Of a stretch of 64,000 bases of DNA, positions 17,696-30,680 are shown piece by piece (position 1 is the stretch's first letter; each line of letters starts with the position of its first letter). Position numbers and translations under genes: made by a program. This DNA comes from Balanoglossus misakiensis. Its lineage: Eukaryota > Hemichordata. The notes under the pieces were generated by a model, which was given only the letters and a program-made list of their open reading frames with translations, was not told where the DNA came from and did not search any database. The stretch covers positions 12,338,001 to 12,402,000 of the forward strand of contig CM082589.2 of assembly GCA_040954595.2 (NCBI GenBank). The letters run 5' to 3'.

Positions 17696-19251
17696 GTAAG
17701 TCACAAGTTTTTAGGTCCCATTGGTATGTACCATGGGAACTTATGGGATTGGTTACGTCTGTATGTATGGATGGATGGATGGATGTATGTCTGTATGTCC
17801 GTCCACATGAAAAACTTGAAAACCACAGCGCGTATGACCTCGATATTTGGCGTGTAGATGCAGGCAGGGCTGTAGATGGGAGTTTGTTCAAATGAAGATG
17901 TCATTGCCAAAAATATGCAAATTAGCTGGGAAAATGTGAAATTGGTCAAAACTCAAAAACTGGACAACCACTGGTCATATTGATTTGAAAAATGGTATGC
18001 ATGTACCTTATATCAACCTCATACAACCCTGTATGTTTTGAGCTAATATTATCGATTTCCTATTTTTTTTGCATTTATTTGTATTTTTCCATGTTATTGG
18101 TAAAAGTCTTTGAAATTTAGTATGAAGCCTCCTAATGTTGTCTAAGTAACCATAGTTTTGTTCAAATTGTTGCAAAATTTGCATATCTATAATTTTGAGC
18201 ATTATTTGCCATTTTTGGTCAAAAAATGTTTTTCTTTAAAACCTCATGCCAGATTGCTTTGCAATTTGGTAGGCATGTTCGTAGGGGTAACCTAAATAAT
18301 ATGTTGTAAAAAATGTGATATTTGCATAAATATGTTATCGGGGAAACTTTTGCAATTTTTGTCAAAAATTGTTTTCACTGAAACCGCTTGTCCTATTGCA
18401 TTGAACTTAGGCAGCATGTTCCTTGTAGTGATTGAAGTAAGATATTGTACAATTTTGGTGATATTTGCATATTTGTGTTTTTGCCACTTTTGAACAAATA
18501 TTTTCTGTGAAACTGCTTGTTGGATTGCTTTGAAATTAGTTTTTTCTCTGATTGCTTTGAAATTTAGGATATAATTTCATAACACATACCTGTATATGTG
18601 CAACTTTTATTCAATTCTGAGATCAGAAAGATTAAATATTTAGCGAGTTTTTTTGGTAAGTTTCTTTGTTTTTGGTTAGCAAATCTTCTCCTAAACAAAT
18701 TGTCCAGTTGTTTTTAAAGTTACTATTTACAAGGAGTTGTTACCTCGAACAAAGACATGTTTACATAACTTAAATAGGCCAGCTGTTACAGAGACCACCA
18801 GCTATCACATTTTAATTACCAGTGGCAGGTCAGTGTGTGTCTGTTCCAGGGCTGACTGAAAGAAGTTGCTTCGCATATGTGTTTGTGTACAGACAATTTT
18901 TGGTAAATTTTTTTTTCTAGCACCACTTGTAAGACTGCCATGACACATGACAGTTTATTGGGCATGTTCCTTGTTAATGTTTTTACATTGCATATTTCTA
19001 TATGGTCAGATCATAAGTGCTTGCAAATGTCACCTGTAATTTTTATTCTGCTGTGTCACTGTTTCCGCATAATCCTCAAATGTCATCAGATCTCCGAATG
19101 TGATGAAAACAGTGTGTTTTGAGTGGGGTTTTTTAATGACCTTTTGGGTTAAAAGTGGCAAAAATGGCAATTTTGTCTTCAAAGGGGTCAATAAGACTGA
19201 CTTTTTTGGAATCAGCACCATTTTTTACATTGAATGGACTAGTCTGCTCAA
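17696..19251. repeat. AT-rich stretch across the U1/U2 phase point
   Basis: It begins with a GGAT/TGTA microsatellite near 17765-17800. From 18080 it repeats 1-1169 with a few changes, including the degenerate ~135-bp tandem segments. No gene is seen. Confidence 0.6.
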
Positions 19252-19634
19252 ACTTTCCTTACCAAAAATTCTGTTTAATCTTCTGTAACATGTATACTAG
19301 TGTACATGTAGCTGCCTGATAGTTTGCCCTGTGTGTGTAATTGCTGAGTGACATAACGCATTCTGTGATTGATGCAGTCACGTAACCACCAATCGAACGA
19401 TTGTTATAAGGAGAACTGCACGACCTTTAACGGCATTAGCATACCTGATTTTTAGGGCTCGATATTACCTCTGAGGACGCAATATTTAAGTTGAAGTTTT
19501 TTTATTTTATCATATTAGAGCAAGAAGACTTGTCTTTTATGTAAAAGAAATAGACCCTAATATACAGAGTGCATGTTGAAACGATAGGCAGTTCCGGCCC
19601 ATAGCCTAATTCTTCATTTTTCTGTCATGCGTAG

Positions 19635-19750
19635 GAATTGATTAGTGCTAACAACCCATGTCAAAATGGCAGCACTTGCCAACCCTAACCTCGTGTGTGG
19701 CATTGACGTGCACCTGCCAAGGATGCTTTACTGGGAGCGCTGTGAAAATT
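19635..19750 (+). pseudogene. Heavily damaged EGF-like exon (U2)
   Basis: The acceptor is gcgtag. It reads ID, TAG at 19643 (CAG in U3), then frames shift: NPCQNGSTCQP, later CTCQGCFTGSA. At least two indels are needed to join them, and the end lies at a non-canonical gtcagt. It is absent from U1 by deletion and present in U3 at 39252. Confidence 0.55.
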
Positions 19751-20169
19751 GTCAGTCAGTTTCTTTTGTCAAATTAATCAATATGTGTGGGACTGCTATA
19801 CATGTATATAAAACAGAATACTGCGATGGAAAATTCTATAACTTAATGTTTCAGTGGATATATGACTTAAAGTTAGCAGTATGCAGTGAATTCAACAGAA
19901 AGTGTAATTTCCTCTTGTGTGAGCTCTGTGCGACTGTGCCAATGAAAATCTCACCACAAACAAAAATGACAGGTATACACTGTATATTAGCAGCTTTGTC
20001 TCTGTAATAGCCATAGTGTTTTGAAGTTGAAAACTTGCAAAGTGTGCAGTTTTATTCACACTACAAAGGAAACATTGTTGAAACGGATTATCTGTGTACA
20101 TTGTCAAACTGTACACTTGTCGTGAGATTTATTCTCAATTATATTACTAGTATATCATGCTACCGTCCG
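19751..20169. other. Non-coding stretch, nothing recognised
   Basis: An open frame runs on from the damaged exon to 20007 but has no recognisable domain, and it lies in the expected intron. Confidence 0.4.
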
Positions 20170-20456
20170 CAACTCTGATTGGACGAGAGCTAAATCCAGC
20201 GATGCTAAAATTAAGCAATAAAACACCCCCAGCCATGGTATATCACGAGATTTTGACCAGTTCACGACATATACGCACGAGCGATAGCGAGTGCGTATAT
20301 GGAGTTGAACTGGTCAAAATCGAGTGGTATACCATGGCTGGGGGTGTTTTATTGCTATTATATTATGCCAGTATAATGAAACTTTGCATAAAACATTTTA
20401 AAAAGGCATTTTCTTCAACTCTGATTGGACGAGAGCTAAATCCAGCGATGCTAAAA
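20170..20456. mobile_element. Palindromic insertion flanked by 41-bp direct repeats (U2)
   Basis: A palindrome at 20215-20355 starts GCAATAAAACACCCCCAGCC and ends with its reverse complement, with a short loop near 20280-20290. It sits between direct copies of a 41-bp segment (20170-20210, 20416-20456). U3 has only one such segment (39781-39821) and no palindrome. It looks like a small foldback element or a remnant of a larger one. Confidence 0.7.
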
Positions 20457-21153
20457 TACTCAATAATGCACTGCTGGCAGTGGTAAAACGGGCTTTCTGT
20501 TTGCCACATGGGTTTGTTCTTTAGGTTGTTGTATGTGTTTACACCCATCATGTTTATTGTAGAACTAGGGTCGATCAGTGAGGCAACTGCTGTTTGTTCT
20601 ATCTGCACTGTTACTCGAGGCCTCCTGCCATTTGATTGTTGTACAGTGAAGCAGTATTCATCTCCCGAGCTGTCTTCCACTTTATGCACTGCTTTGACAG
20701 TTTTATCCTTGTCTACCCTATTTGCCTTGCCTTTTGAATGGTAGCATTTGGCTAAATGGTTAGGTTTGCCACACTTCCTGCATGACTTGCCTTTAGCTGG
20801 ACATACTGAGTCATGTGGATAGGTGCCACCACAATAATAACAAGTGGACGGTCCTTTCGCTGGCTGCTGATGAGCTCTCTTTTGTTTATTTGGTTTCGAG
20901 CGTTGATGGCGCTGTTTTCTGACCGCATTCACAGATGCCGTATCTGCACCATTATTTTGGGTTTTCTCCTCAATCCCACTAGCCTGAACCTCTGATACCT
21001 CAAATGAACAGGCTGTACTCAGTAGATTCTCTAGTGTCGTCTCCTCCCGAAGAGCACGACGTCTGAGACGGGCTGATGTGAATCCTCGTATGATTTGTGA
21101 TTTGACCTCTTGATCCGGCTAGCTGATTCTCCATGTTCTCTGTCCTCGTCGCA
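20457..21153 (-). pseudogene. Ty3/gypsy-like gag/protease fragment (U2)
   Basis: The minus-strand frame (to 20932 and beyond, continuing in relic form) has two zinc knuckles, CYYCGGTYPHDSVC and CRKCGKPNHLAKC, then an aspartic-protease-like SLIDPSSTINMMG in which the usual D-T/S-G Gly is lost. About 370 bp of capsid coding seen in U3 is deleted near 21115. This is a nucleocapsid-type, RNA-binding relic of an LTR retrotransposon. Confidence 0.8.
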
Positions 21154-21323
21154 AAATATAGAATCGTGGGTGGGCAATAATGACAACACGAGACACCAAG
21201 TCCGGCATGTAAGAGTGAGAGTGCCTAGCCTCATTCACGCACTTTATTCATAATGACCCGAATGTTTACGTCATTTTACAGAATGTATAAAGTATAGATG
21301 CTCACCAGTGTTTGGACACTACA
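21154..21323 (-). mobile_element. Short LTR (U2)
   Basis: Same as 1465-1634, with identical altered primer-binding-site-like sequence. Confidence 0.45.
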
Positions 21324-21524
21324 ATATACATGTGACTGCAGTGTCTTTCCAATCATGAATTTGCAAGGTGTCCTTCGGAGAAAATCTTCTGATTCTCTTT
21401 TCTGATTTGCTTTGCATATATGACTTAATGATCTCATTTGTTGGAATTCCCTGTCCCAAATTTTTGATGATCAGTCTCTGCCCCATTGCTCATCGTCCCA
21501 ACTTTCTTGTGTATTGAAAACCAG

Positions 21525-21648
21525 GAATCAACCAATGCGATCCCAATCCGTGCTTGAACAGTGGTTTCTGCCAGATGACATCTGGATCATGTGAACTGTA
21601 CACATGTTTCTGTCAGAATTGTTTTCACTGGTGACCTTTGTGAACAAA
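21525..21648 (+). pseudogene. EGF-like exon with 1-nt frameshift (U2)
   Basis: This copy of 1836-1959 has the same extra T in the tgttttcactgg run, so the lesion predates the U1/U2 split. Confidence 0.7.
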
Positions 21649-21791
21649 GTAAGTTTTGATTTATTGTCTTGGGATAATAATTTATACAGTTTAAAGTATC
21701 ACCATTTCTTTCAATATGTAGATTTTTTGTTTTTCTCTACAAGTGTAATCAAGATCTGCATGAAAATTTGTGTCGCTGTCACCGAACCCAG

Positions 21792-21932
21792 CTAGTCCAT
21801 ACAACCAACAGTATGAATCACCACCTCATGCTGGGCGTAGCCATAGGCTATACATGCCTGCCGGTATCAAAGGCCATTATGAGTATTGGTACCAGACCCC
21901 TCTTGAGAATGAATCATGGTTCCACCCTTATG
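21792..21932 (+). CDS. Possible Cys-free aromatic-rich exon (U2)
   Basis: This is the copy of 2103-2243, also open for 141 bp with phase 1-1 ends. It differs from U1 at two positions, Glu to Lys in the AGIEGH piece and Phe to Leu in the QTPFEN piece; both are amino-acid-changing. Confidence 0.33.
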
Positions 21933-21943
21933 GTAAAAAGTAA

Positions 21944-24897
21944 GATTACTCCATGCTAATAAATAACAATATTAGAATGAAAGTACATTCCAAGTGACTT
22001 GTTGGGAGTATCGGGCCACTTAATCCCGAAAAATTGCAATCAGCCTGATTTTCAGTTAACCAATCTAAAGCCCAACTTTTCGTGTATTTAGTTGGGTTTC
22101 TAAAACTAACAAATTTTTTGACAATATTTATGGCATGATGAACACTACTCTCATTAAATAAAATAATGTTGTGTCGTCCACAACAGGTGTAATTTTTATG
22201 TGTTTGGAATCGTAGACACCATTTATCTTTTAGTCAACTCTAAATCTAATATAACAGTCGCGAAAATTGCTATGACAAACAAAAAATGAAGTGCTGACAG
22301 GGGACACCCTTGTCAGATCCCTTTGGATGGAGAACATTTAGAGAAGACATTGCCATTTTTCAAACATCTAGTATGTGATTATACATAGTTTTAACCCTAA
22401 CGCTGCCAAGTCAGTTTGATATCCAGGGTGCCTAGAATCCTGGCTCCCAGGCCAGGGGGGTTTAGACTGCCAAGTGTGTCTAACATATGAGAGCCATGGC
22501 AAGACAGTCAAAATACGTTTAGGAAGAAAAAATGGCAAATACATACTTTAAGGCACTCTAAACAGGTATGACACCTAGTAGCATTAGGGTTAAAATATAG
22601 CTGCAAGCCAAAATGGTCATCTGAGGTCACCCGAAATTTGGGCAAAATTTTTTGACCCCATACTGGTCCAGGTCCATCAGAAACCAAACCTTCAGCCCTA
22701 TTGGTTCGCCTGGAATTAGGTATGCACATAAATAATGAGTTAAGCAGTTGTACAGGTGACCTCAAAATTCGGCTTTTCATTTTAGTCCCATCCCTGGAAA
22801 TGCTAGGCTGTACCTGCTCTGGAGGCCGAGATATGAGAAAGTAGATCACCTGAGGTCACCCAAAATATTATGGAAAAAATTGGACCCCACACTTGTCCAT
22901 GTCCAACAGAAACAAAACCTCTAGCCCTATTGGTAAGCCTAGAATTAGGTATGCACATAATTAATTAGGTCAAAGGTCAAGGGGTAACAAGTACATGTGT
23001 ATGCTTCATCCCACCAAATATGAAGTCTGTCGGTCTAATAGTAACGTACTTATGAGCATTTATGTTATATATAGTTCAAAGGTCACCGAGGTCACGAGAC
23101 ATTGCGGCGAAATGATTTGGTCCAATAGTTGTACCTGTCCACCAAAAATCAGCTCCCTAGGTGTATTAGTTAGCGTAGAAGTAGATATGTGTTTTTCAAG
23201 GTGGGTCAAAGGTCAAGGGGTCACCCGAAATTTGGCTTCTCATTTCGGCCCCTTGGTCAGTCCCTGTTCACTCCATAAATGGAGACGTGTTCTGCGCAAC
23301 CGCAGTACGTGTAACCTCGTGAACTCAGATGTGCACATGCGTACAGCAGTCCCTGTTCACACCATAAATGGAGACGTGTTCTGCGCAACCACAGCTGGAC
23401 CTGTGAAAGATTAAATCCGATCGACATATTTAGTTTCCGTATATTATATTGACCAATGCAGACTAAGTCTAATAGAATTACTACATGTAGTATATCGTGT
23501 ATAATACACACGTTTGGCAATATTGCACTTTGAGTGTTAGATGCAGACGTGTATACCCGATCTAAATTTCCGACCTACACATGTACATGTATCACTGTTC
23601 ACATGTACATACACCGTAACTGCGTTCTGAAAATGACATGGTATTTTCAAAATGTTACCCCAGATTACCCCATCATGTGAGAGCCATGAAACTCACACCC
23701 ATTGTCCAGCAGTAGTTAGTTGACTATCCTATTCACTCAAAACAAAAAGAACGGGTGTGAAAAAGTCACTAAAACAGCATTGATACAGAGGTGTATAACA
23801 CTGTCCATGATTTCAAGAGAAAAACATGAACACAGCCCAGTCACTGTATGTGGCGATATCTTTCTAAGTATTTCACTCAACTTGTACAGACGATGCCATG
23901 CTGTCTTCTGGAATGTGCTGGTAACGTCACACATCGAAACATATTGATGATGCCCTTCCCTGCGGCTCGGGCATCATCAATATTATTAAGGTCAAAGATC
24001 ACCATCCCTTGTGCAGGCAAAAGATCATGATATTGCCCTCGCTAACATGTGTTATTATTTAAATACGATGTTGTCATAGCTTTACTATGCGGGTATAGTA
24101 AAGCCTATGCCTTGGTCCAGACCCCCCATGGTCAATGAAAAAATATGAAATATAATGATCAAAAATCTTCTTCTCAAAATCGGCATACCCTAATTTGAAA
24201 ATTTCGCCCTTATATGGTCATCAGGTCACTTGACTAATTTAACATTCACGGACGTACTTCACCAGATCTCATTGGCCTGCATCATTGTGCCATATTTGAG
24301 AATTGTAGGTTTAGCCGTTTTCAAGATCCTAGTGGCCGATGAAAGTGCCAAAGAAGAAGAAAAATGCCAGCAATACCAATAGGGACCCCGCCCATAGAGG
24401 CTTGGGCCCCTAATAAGTTAGTTGTAAAGTTATTACTCAGCTTGAATTTCACTAGCGACTAAAAGTAAACAAAAAACTGATGGTCAAAGTATCACAAGCT
24501 TTATTTTGGTTTGATGTAGGATGTAATATGCTTATAGCACACTGCCAAATTAATGCCAACCAATAAGACCGGTAGGATATGATCGAAAACCACACGTATT
24601 AATGTGTAAAAGGCCGAACTTCCCAATAAATTTGGGTAGCCGACTACAGACAGAGTCGAACCGATGCATGATCTGAAGTATCAAGACACATGGACTATTA
24701 TTTATTGTTTCAACAATTTGACTAAAGTTTATAATTTCCTATGACAGTTTTTGCCGACAAGAACCAATGCCCGACCAAACAAAATGGACATTTTCACATG
24801 ATCTTTACTGAGGTCACAAGTTAGCCAAGCCCTCATACACGCGCTATTCGGACGTATCGGTGATCTGTTTATGTGTTTAGCTAAGGTGGTAAACTGT
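21944..24897. other. Non-coding stretch, as U1 2255-5278
   Basis: It has the same repeats as U1. It lacks about 100 bp corresponding to U1 2735-2830 (around 22453), has a 30-bp extra piece near 22154, and keeps the 89-bp-period duplication at 23258-23394. Confidence 0.5.
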
Positions 24898-25759
24898 TCA
24901 TCAATCAATCAATCAATCAAAAGGACTTATAGAGCACCAAACTCCACTGCAATAGTGTTCAATAGCGCTTTACAATGTAAAGTTACTGTAAATAGGCTCT
25001 GTTAAACAGATAAGTCTTGATGTGTTTCTTGAAACTGTCAAGGCTAGGTGACTAGCATACTTCTATTGGGACACTGTTCCAAATGAGTGGGACGATATAC
25101 GAAAAAGCACGATCGCCGTACGTTTTCTTCTTACTCCATGGTACATGAAGTAGAAATTTGTCATTTGAACGAAGAAGTCTTGTTGAAGTTTTCAGATGGA
25201 TTAAGTCAGAGATGTAAGCTGGTGCTGTGTTGTTTAATGCCTTATATGTCATAAGCAAGATCTTGTATTGGATTCTATAGTGTACAGGCAACCAATGTAA
25301 ATCCATGAGAACAGGAGTAATATGATCCGTTTTACGGGTACGAGAAACGATCCTGGCTGCAGAATTCAGGGCATGCTGTAGCATGCATGATGATGGTAAA
25401 CCACAGATTAGTGCATTACAGTAGTTCAGTTTTGATGTGATTAGAGCATGAACCAGCATCTGGCAAACTTCCTTAGTGAGGTAACGGCGAATGTGGCTGA
25501 TTTGACGCAGATGGAAGAAAATTGACTTGCAAATTGCATTAATGTGCTTATTGAAAGTGTAATTGTCGTCGAATGTCACACCTATATTCCGTGCAGAATT
25601 CACAATTTGAACACAACATGATCCAATGCTCATGTGGTTTATGGGACGAGGCGAGCGGTTGAACTGAGACCTTATCAGGAGTACCTCGGTTTTGCCACCA
25701 TTGAGTTGAAGTTTATTATGTGTCATCCAGGTTTTTATTTCGTGAACTGCACTTTCCAG
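24898..25759 (-). mobile_element. L2/CR1-like LINE 3' fragment (U2)
   Basis: This copy of 5279-6140 has the RT C-terminal frame at 25052-25726, the same TGAT tail and the same internal deletion end. A few substitutions occur (e.g. NALICGLP for NALLCGLP). Confidence 0.85.
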
Positions 25760-26042
25760 TTAAATATCGCAACTAGCCATAATGTTTGACTGGGGGGAGC
25801 ACCTATACTAATGCGAGAACCAGGGATTGAAAGTTGCACCTGTGTTTTGATCCCTTAGTTACCCTTATAAGTACATTTGTAGTTTAATAACCATAGTTCT
25901 ATTGCAAACCATTCTTTCCGTAGTTTCTTGTTTCAAATATTGTAATCTGAATTTATTTTGGTGTTTAACAGGTGTGATTATCTGTATTGGCGGCCATTTT
26001 GAAAAAAAATGGTTGACATGGAAACTCTTCAACAGATATTTA

Positions 26043-26469
26043 TAGTCTCGGTTACCCAGAGCCCTCTGCTTCTTCCGTTAGGCACTCCAGAAAGAGGGTC
26101 TGGGGAAACCCGGTAGACAAATCGCCGGGCGGAATCGGGACAGCTGCGATGCATGACGGGAGCTTAATATTCCAAAATGGCGACGTCCTGCGCGCGAACC
26201 TCACGGCCGACATGTATGTCATATGATAAAGAAAACATGCTGAGTAGTGCTAGACCTGCTAAAACTGTCTACAAATTGAAAAGAGAGAGAGAAGTTTGGT
26301 TAATAGTTTTCTAATATCGTCATATCATAATATCGTACCGAATATTAAGCTCCCGTCATGCATCGCAGCTGTCCCGATTCCGCCCGGCGATTTGTCTACC
26401 GGGTTTCCCCAGACCCTCTTTCTGGAGTGCCTAACGGAAGAAGCAGAGGGCTCTGGGTAACCGAGACTA
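26043..26469. mobile_element. 427-bp foldback MITE (U2)
   Basis: It is at the same site as in U1, with CAGATATTTA at 26033-26042 and 26470-26479. The arms are again perfect. A few changes lie in the loop (tcatatgat for tcttacgat). Confidence 0.93.
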
Positions 26470-26479
26470 CAGATATTTA

Positions 26480-27091
26480 GTGACTCGCTATCTGAATTCG
26501 TTCAGTACACATTAACACACATCTGAGCCAAGTTTGGTGCTTTGATCACAAAATACACAATCGATATGAAAATTTGGGTTTTGGTGCTCCACTACATATT
26601 AAGTAACATTAAGGATGTACGTTCAGTAAAATTGAAAGTATTGTCATTTTTTTTAATTGTGGATTTTTTTATTCTCCTTTGTATGTATAATGAAAATCCG
26701 TAATAAAATATAGGGGTCACCGGGCTTGTTTTTGAAATACAGAGCCATGAATTTGGTCGATAATAGAAGAAATCTGCTGACTCAGCATTTTTCACCAATG
26801 GTTTGTCTATGGGCAAAATTCTTAACGCAATTTATCTCAAAAAAGAGCGCGGTGACCCCTATATTTTATTTGACCAATGAATTTATATTTGCTGGACTGA
26901 GCTATGTGTAAAATTTCGTGAAAATGACAATAGTAGAAGTTTGCTTTCTGGCGATTATCAATGTAATCCTATGGGAAAAAGACCGGGCGCGCAGTGTTTC
27001 CAGTTTATGTTCTGCGCGTACATCCTTGATGAAGTTTGCTGGCTAAAGGGCTCTTAAACCTCCCTAATATTTGACGTCTTTACTCCTACAG
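26480..27091. other. Non-coding stretch, as U1 6861-7472
   Basis: Same content as U1; no gene is seen. Confidence 0.4.
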
Positions 27092-27324
27092 GACTGCGCA
27101 GTTGGAAGTTACCGTTCAGCATGTTCTGAAGCATGCACGCTGTGTCCAAGGGTTTCATGTGTGGAACAGCCAGCCTCTCATCACCAACACAATGCGGACA
27201 GGGATATTTTGCCAACAATGGAAGTATAGACTGTACGCCTTGTCCTGCCCTGGGTATAAGTGCCAATATGATGGTATGTCGGAGCCAGAGGTGTGTGAAG
27301 ATGGATACTACACTAATATAAATG
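27092..27324 (+). pseudogene. GCC2/GCC3-like exon 1, frameshifted (U2)
   Basis: This is a copy of 7473-7705 with the same two frame changes. Confidence 0.6.
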
Positions 27325-27793
27325 GTGAGTCCGCACTTAAAGTTTGGGCATTACTGTGTAATCTTCCACTTAGGCGGACGATCATCTTATGTGCATGTGC
27401 CTAATTCTGTGCGTACAAACATTATGTCCAGTCCAAATATTCTGCCAATTTTACATCCAATGCATTCAAATAGTGGACTGCTTCGCTTTCATCCAGTTTT
27501 CATGTGCATCGTATAAGTAGACTTTTGTTTTGTCCCGTCTTTTCACCGAATTTGCTTTTTTCCAAATCTCCGACACAGACTATGATCGTCACATTCTTGT
27601 CTGTTGTTAGAACAGCACACTGCCATATGGCATTGACTGTATACAGTTTCTGTTACGAATATCTCTGGTTTGGCATTTTCCTGTCCTCAATCTTTTGCCA
27701 GGGATTTATGTCTCCCCAACCCGCGTGAGAATCCCACGTCTTTGAAGGTATGACTGTGACTATAAGATTCTATAAATCTCTGTTTATTTTCAG
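27325..27793. other. Intron, nothing recognised
   Basis: This is a copy of U1 7706-8174. Confidence 0.5.
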
Positions 27794-27924
27794 CACAAAC
27801 ATCATGTGCTGATTGCCCAGCTGGTAACCATTGTCCAAATGGTAACACTGTGATTTTATGCTCGGCTGGTTATTACAGTTCGGCCTTGGACAAAGGATGT
27901 CTCGCTGTACCTCTTGCATAACAG
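27794..27924 (+). pseudogene. GCC2/GCC3-like exon 2, frameshifted (U2)
   Basis: This is a copy of 8175-8305 with the same 1-nt loss and the TAA before the donor. Confidence 0.6.
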
Positions 27925-28067
27925 GTAAACTTCTACCCACCCACCTTTATTTCCAACATCAAATTTGAATAGACCTCTATTTATGAAAATAATTAAAATG
28001 TGCGCCAATTTTTTACAGTGGTATTCAAAGGTTAACTTGGTGTGTAAATTCTTTGTTTGATTTACAG

Positions 28068-28201
28068 ATCAGCCGGTGCTGAACAGTGTACTATTTGTGA
28101 GCAAGGGTACGCCTGCACAGATCCCAGTGCATCGCAATTCAAGTGTACTAAGGGTTACGTGTCATTGGCTGGTGCAACAAACTGTACCAGATGTACAAAT
28201 G
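28068..28201 (+). pseudogene. GCC2/GCC3-like exon 3 (U2)
   Basis: This is a copy of 8449-8582; the main six-Cys frame is open and the 5' 1-nt loss is shared. Confidence 0.55.
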
Positions 28202-28308
28202 GTAAGATTGTGGTACTTGTTCAGTTTGCTGTGTGATGAAACTGAGGGGTATGTGTGTATGCATGTATGTGTTTACAACAGATTTTCAAGTCAGTGCGAC
28301 TGGGGTTA

Positions 28309-28340
<32 letters not shown>

Positions 28341-28584
28341 TACAACAGATTATCAACTCAGTGCGAGATCTTGCGAGACCCGGTTAGCCATGTGAGATCT
28401 CGCAGAGTCTTATGATATTCAGAAAATGGTTGATTAGAAATGACGTTTAATGTCCTCCAAAGAATTTTCTACATGCCTGTATACTTGTCTCAGAATTATG
28501 AAGTGAATCATCTCAAGTAATTTGTTATTTTAAATGACACTGTATCACAAATACTTCACTAAAAACCTCATTTTCTTTAATCAG
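28202..28584. other. Intron with microsatellite and hairpin
   Basis: This is a copy of 8583-8965. Confidence 0.6.
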
Positions 28585-28782
28585 ATGAAATAAGTGAGGA
28601 GCCTGCACGCACATCCCGTCTTCTGTGCCCTGCTGGACAATCGTGTTCAGATTCAATGTAAGATCCGCTTGACTGTGGCAATGGTGAATATGCTATGGAA
28701 GGCGACGGCACATGCACGCCTTGTCCAGCAGGATCCAAGTGTCCAACCATGTCACCCGTAGTTGATTGTTCAACAGTTACTG
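28585..28782 (+). pseudogene. GCC2/GCC3-like exon 4 with TAA stop (U2)
   Basis: This copy of 8966-9163 has CPAGQSCSDSM before the shared TAA, so it keeps two cysteines that U1 has lost. The rest, DCGNGEYAMEGDGTC and TPCPAGSKCP, is unchanged. Confidence 0.65.
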
Positions 28783-29007
28783 GTAAGTTGGGCTGCAAAT
28801 CACTCTTGTGACTTCCCTGTGTTATAGCTTGACATACACAGAAAATTAAACTGTTATGCTCATTGGAGTTGATATTGTGATGCACTTTGAAAAACACAAT
28901 GATTCCACTGAAGAGGTATAGTACAGTAACACCTGTGATTACGGACATCTCTCTAATAAGGGATCGTTGGACCAAACCAATCGTTCTTTGAATTTTTTCT
29001 GTGATAG

Positions 29008-29104
29008 GTTCATACTCGCTAGGTTCGGCCACGTCCTTCTGGTTATGAATGCATAACTACAAGTGTCACACAGTGCGCTACAGGGCAGTAAAGTGTTGAA
29101 GGAG
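29008..29104 (+). pseudogene. GCC2/GCC3-like exon 5 (U2)
   Basis: This copy of 9389-9485 has the same frameshift and TAA. Confidence 0.5.
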
Positions 29105-29216
29105 GTAAGTCTTGAAATCTCTTTTCTTCTGGTCTCGATTTGAACATGGTTCCACAAGTTGTTTACATCACTTGTAGTTTTACATATTTTTTGAGTTCAA
29201 CAGCTATGCTATACAT

Positions 29217-29872
29217 GGTGTCCTGAGAAGTCGACCAGTATGAGAAGTCGGTATCGGCCAGTACGAGAAGTCGGCCTGTGGGAGAGAACCCTGGTACTTT
29301 GTGTTATATATAACTGTTTCACTACGAAATGTTTCCTTGATGTACAGGAGCTGAGATATTTGTACAAATAGCCGATGAATTTTAAAACTGTCTGTTCACT
29401 TTGCATGTACGTCACCGGGGTACGTCAACATCAGTCACCTGCACTTCTTGCGCTGCGCCAGTAGTCTGTTCCTCGTCACGTTTGTTTGTTTGGTTTTGTC
29501 TCAAAGTATGAATATACACATACACCTTCTATGTATTTTAGTAGGCTTTGAAACAACTCCCTTTAATCAGAAATGTCACAGGAATTTGGCGAACAACCTA
29601 AGCTCCTTACGCGGATACGGGGCTGGCGAACCGGTACGGATGCCAGACGCCATTATTTGAAATGACGCCATTGTGTTGTCAAGAATTTGGGAAATCCGTC
29701 CAAATGAAAATATTTAGTGCAATTATATTTTATTAAGTGTTGTTATATGTAATCTGGGTCATCACTGCACTATTCGGGTACAAGTTCAACAACTGGCCGA
29801 CTTCTCGTACTGGCCGACTTCTCATACGCGCGTACTGGCCGACTTCTAATCTGGCCGACTTCTCAAGTATTC
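29217..29872. mobile_element. Candidate DNA element enclosing an exon (U2)
   Basis: This is a copy of 9598-10253, with CTATACAT at 29209-29216 and 29873-29880. Confidence 0.5.
29348..29479 (+). pseudogene. GCC2/GCC3-like exon 6 with TAA (U2)
   Basis: This copy of 9729-9860 has the same single stop and the same 132-bp length. Confidence 0.5.
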
Positions 29873-29880
29873 CTATACAT

Positions 29881-30680
29881 TAGTGAAAATTGGGGAAACT
29901 GGTGTTTTCAGACAACTTATGAAGTCCCTTTCGCAATATTAACTCTAAAACAGCGGGTGATTTCCTTTTAAAATTTAACCAAATAAGCATACTTGGGGTC
30001 AACCATCTAGAGTTTTGAAAAAGTGCCCTTTATCTAGCACCTCTGTCAGATTTTGCCAGGCTCGTAGATTTTTGTAAAATGGCCTCAAAAATAAGAATTT
30101 TGGGAGGTTTGTCATATTTTTTCACCATTGTAGAATCTAAATGTTCTGAATTATTTTATTTTTAGCAATTTTGAGATTGATTCATGTTCGGTATGATAAT
30201 CGCATGTCAATACAACTGTTACATTAAAGGAAAAGTTCAAATCCGCCTAAAACCACATTGCATTGGTACCTAGTTAAGTTGTCCTCACTTTTGACGCAAA
30301 ATTTTGATGTGCAATGCACGTGTCTGTGAAATTGACGAATAAAAAAATTGTATACCAGTGCAAAATTAAAAACTCCCTGTGCAGCCTTCTTGGCAACTGC
30401 ATGCTGGGAAAAGTACTCGGATGATGACAAAAAAGTTTCGGGGTTCCGTGTAGTGCTACCCCGGAATACAATGTTGGGTGCAGACTACAACTTTGGAAAA
30501 GAGATGCAGAATGTCATGTGATATAGTAGTGAAAACAAATACACGTTGGTTCACGTATTTCAGCTCTCAGCAATCAGGGTGCATTGAAAAGCCTTGATTG
30601 GTGTGATATTCACAATTGATGATTATAAATACTTACAGTTGTATACTGTTTTATTTTGTAAATATTGTGTACATTTGCAG
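29881..30680. other. Non-coding stretch, no gene seen
   Basis: This is a copy of U1 10262-11061. Confidence 0.5.

Larger units (their letters stand above)
1..18079 (+). repeat. Tandem unit U1 of a ~19.6 kb direct repeat
   Basis: The sequence at 1 recurs at 18080 and 37701, and nearly every exon and repeat of U1 reappears in U2 at an offset of 19607-19689. U1 lacks about 1.6 kb present in U2 (19252-20859), so the spacing between starts is 18.1 kb here and 19.6 kb for U2. The phase chosen is arbitrary, because the array begins left of the window. A more natural unit boundary is near 16493, where U3 departs from U1 and U2. Confidence 0.95.
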
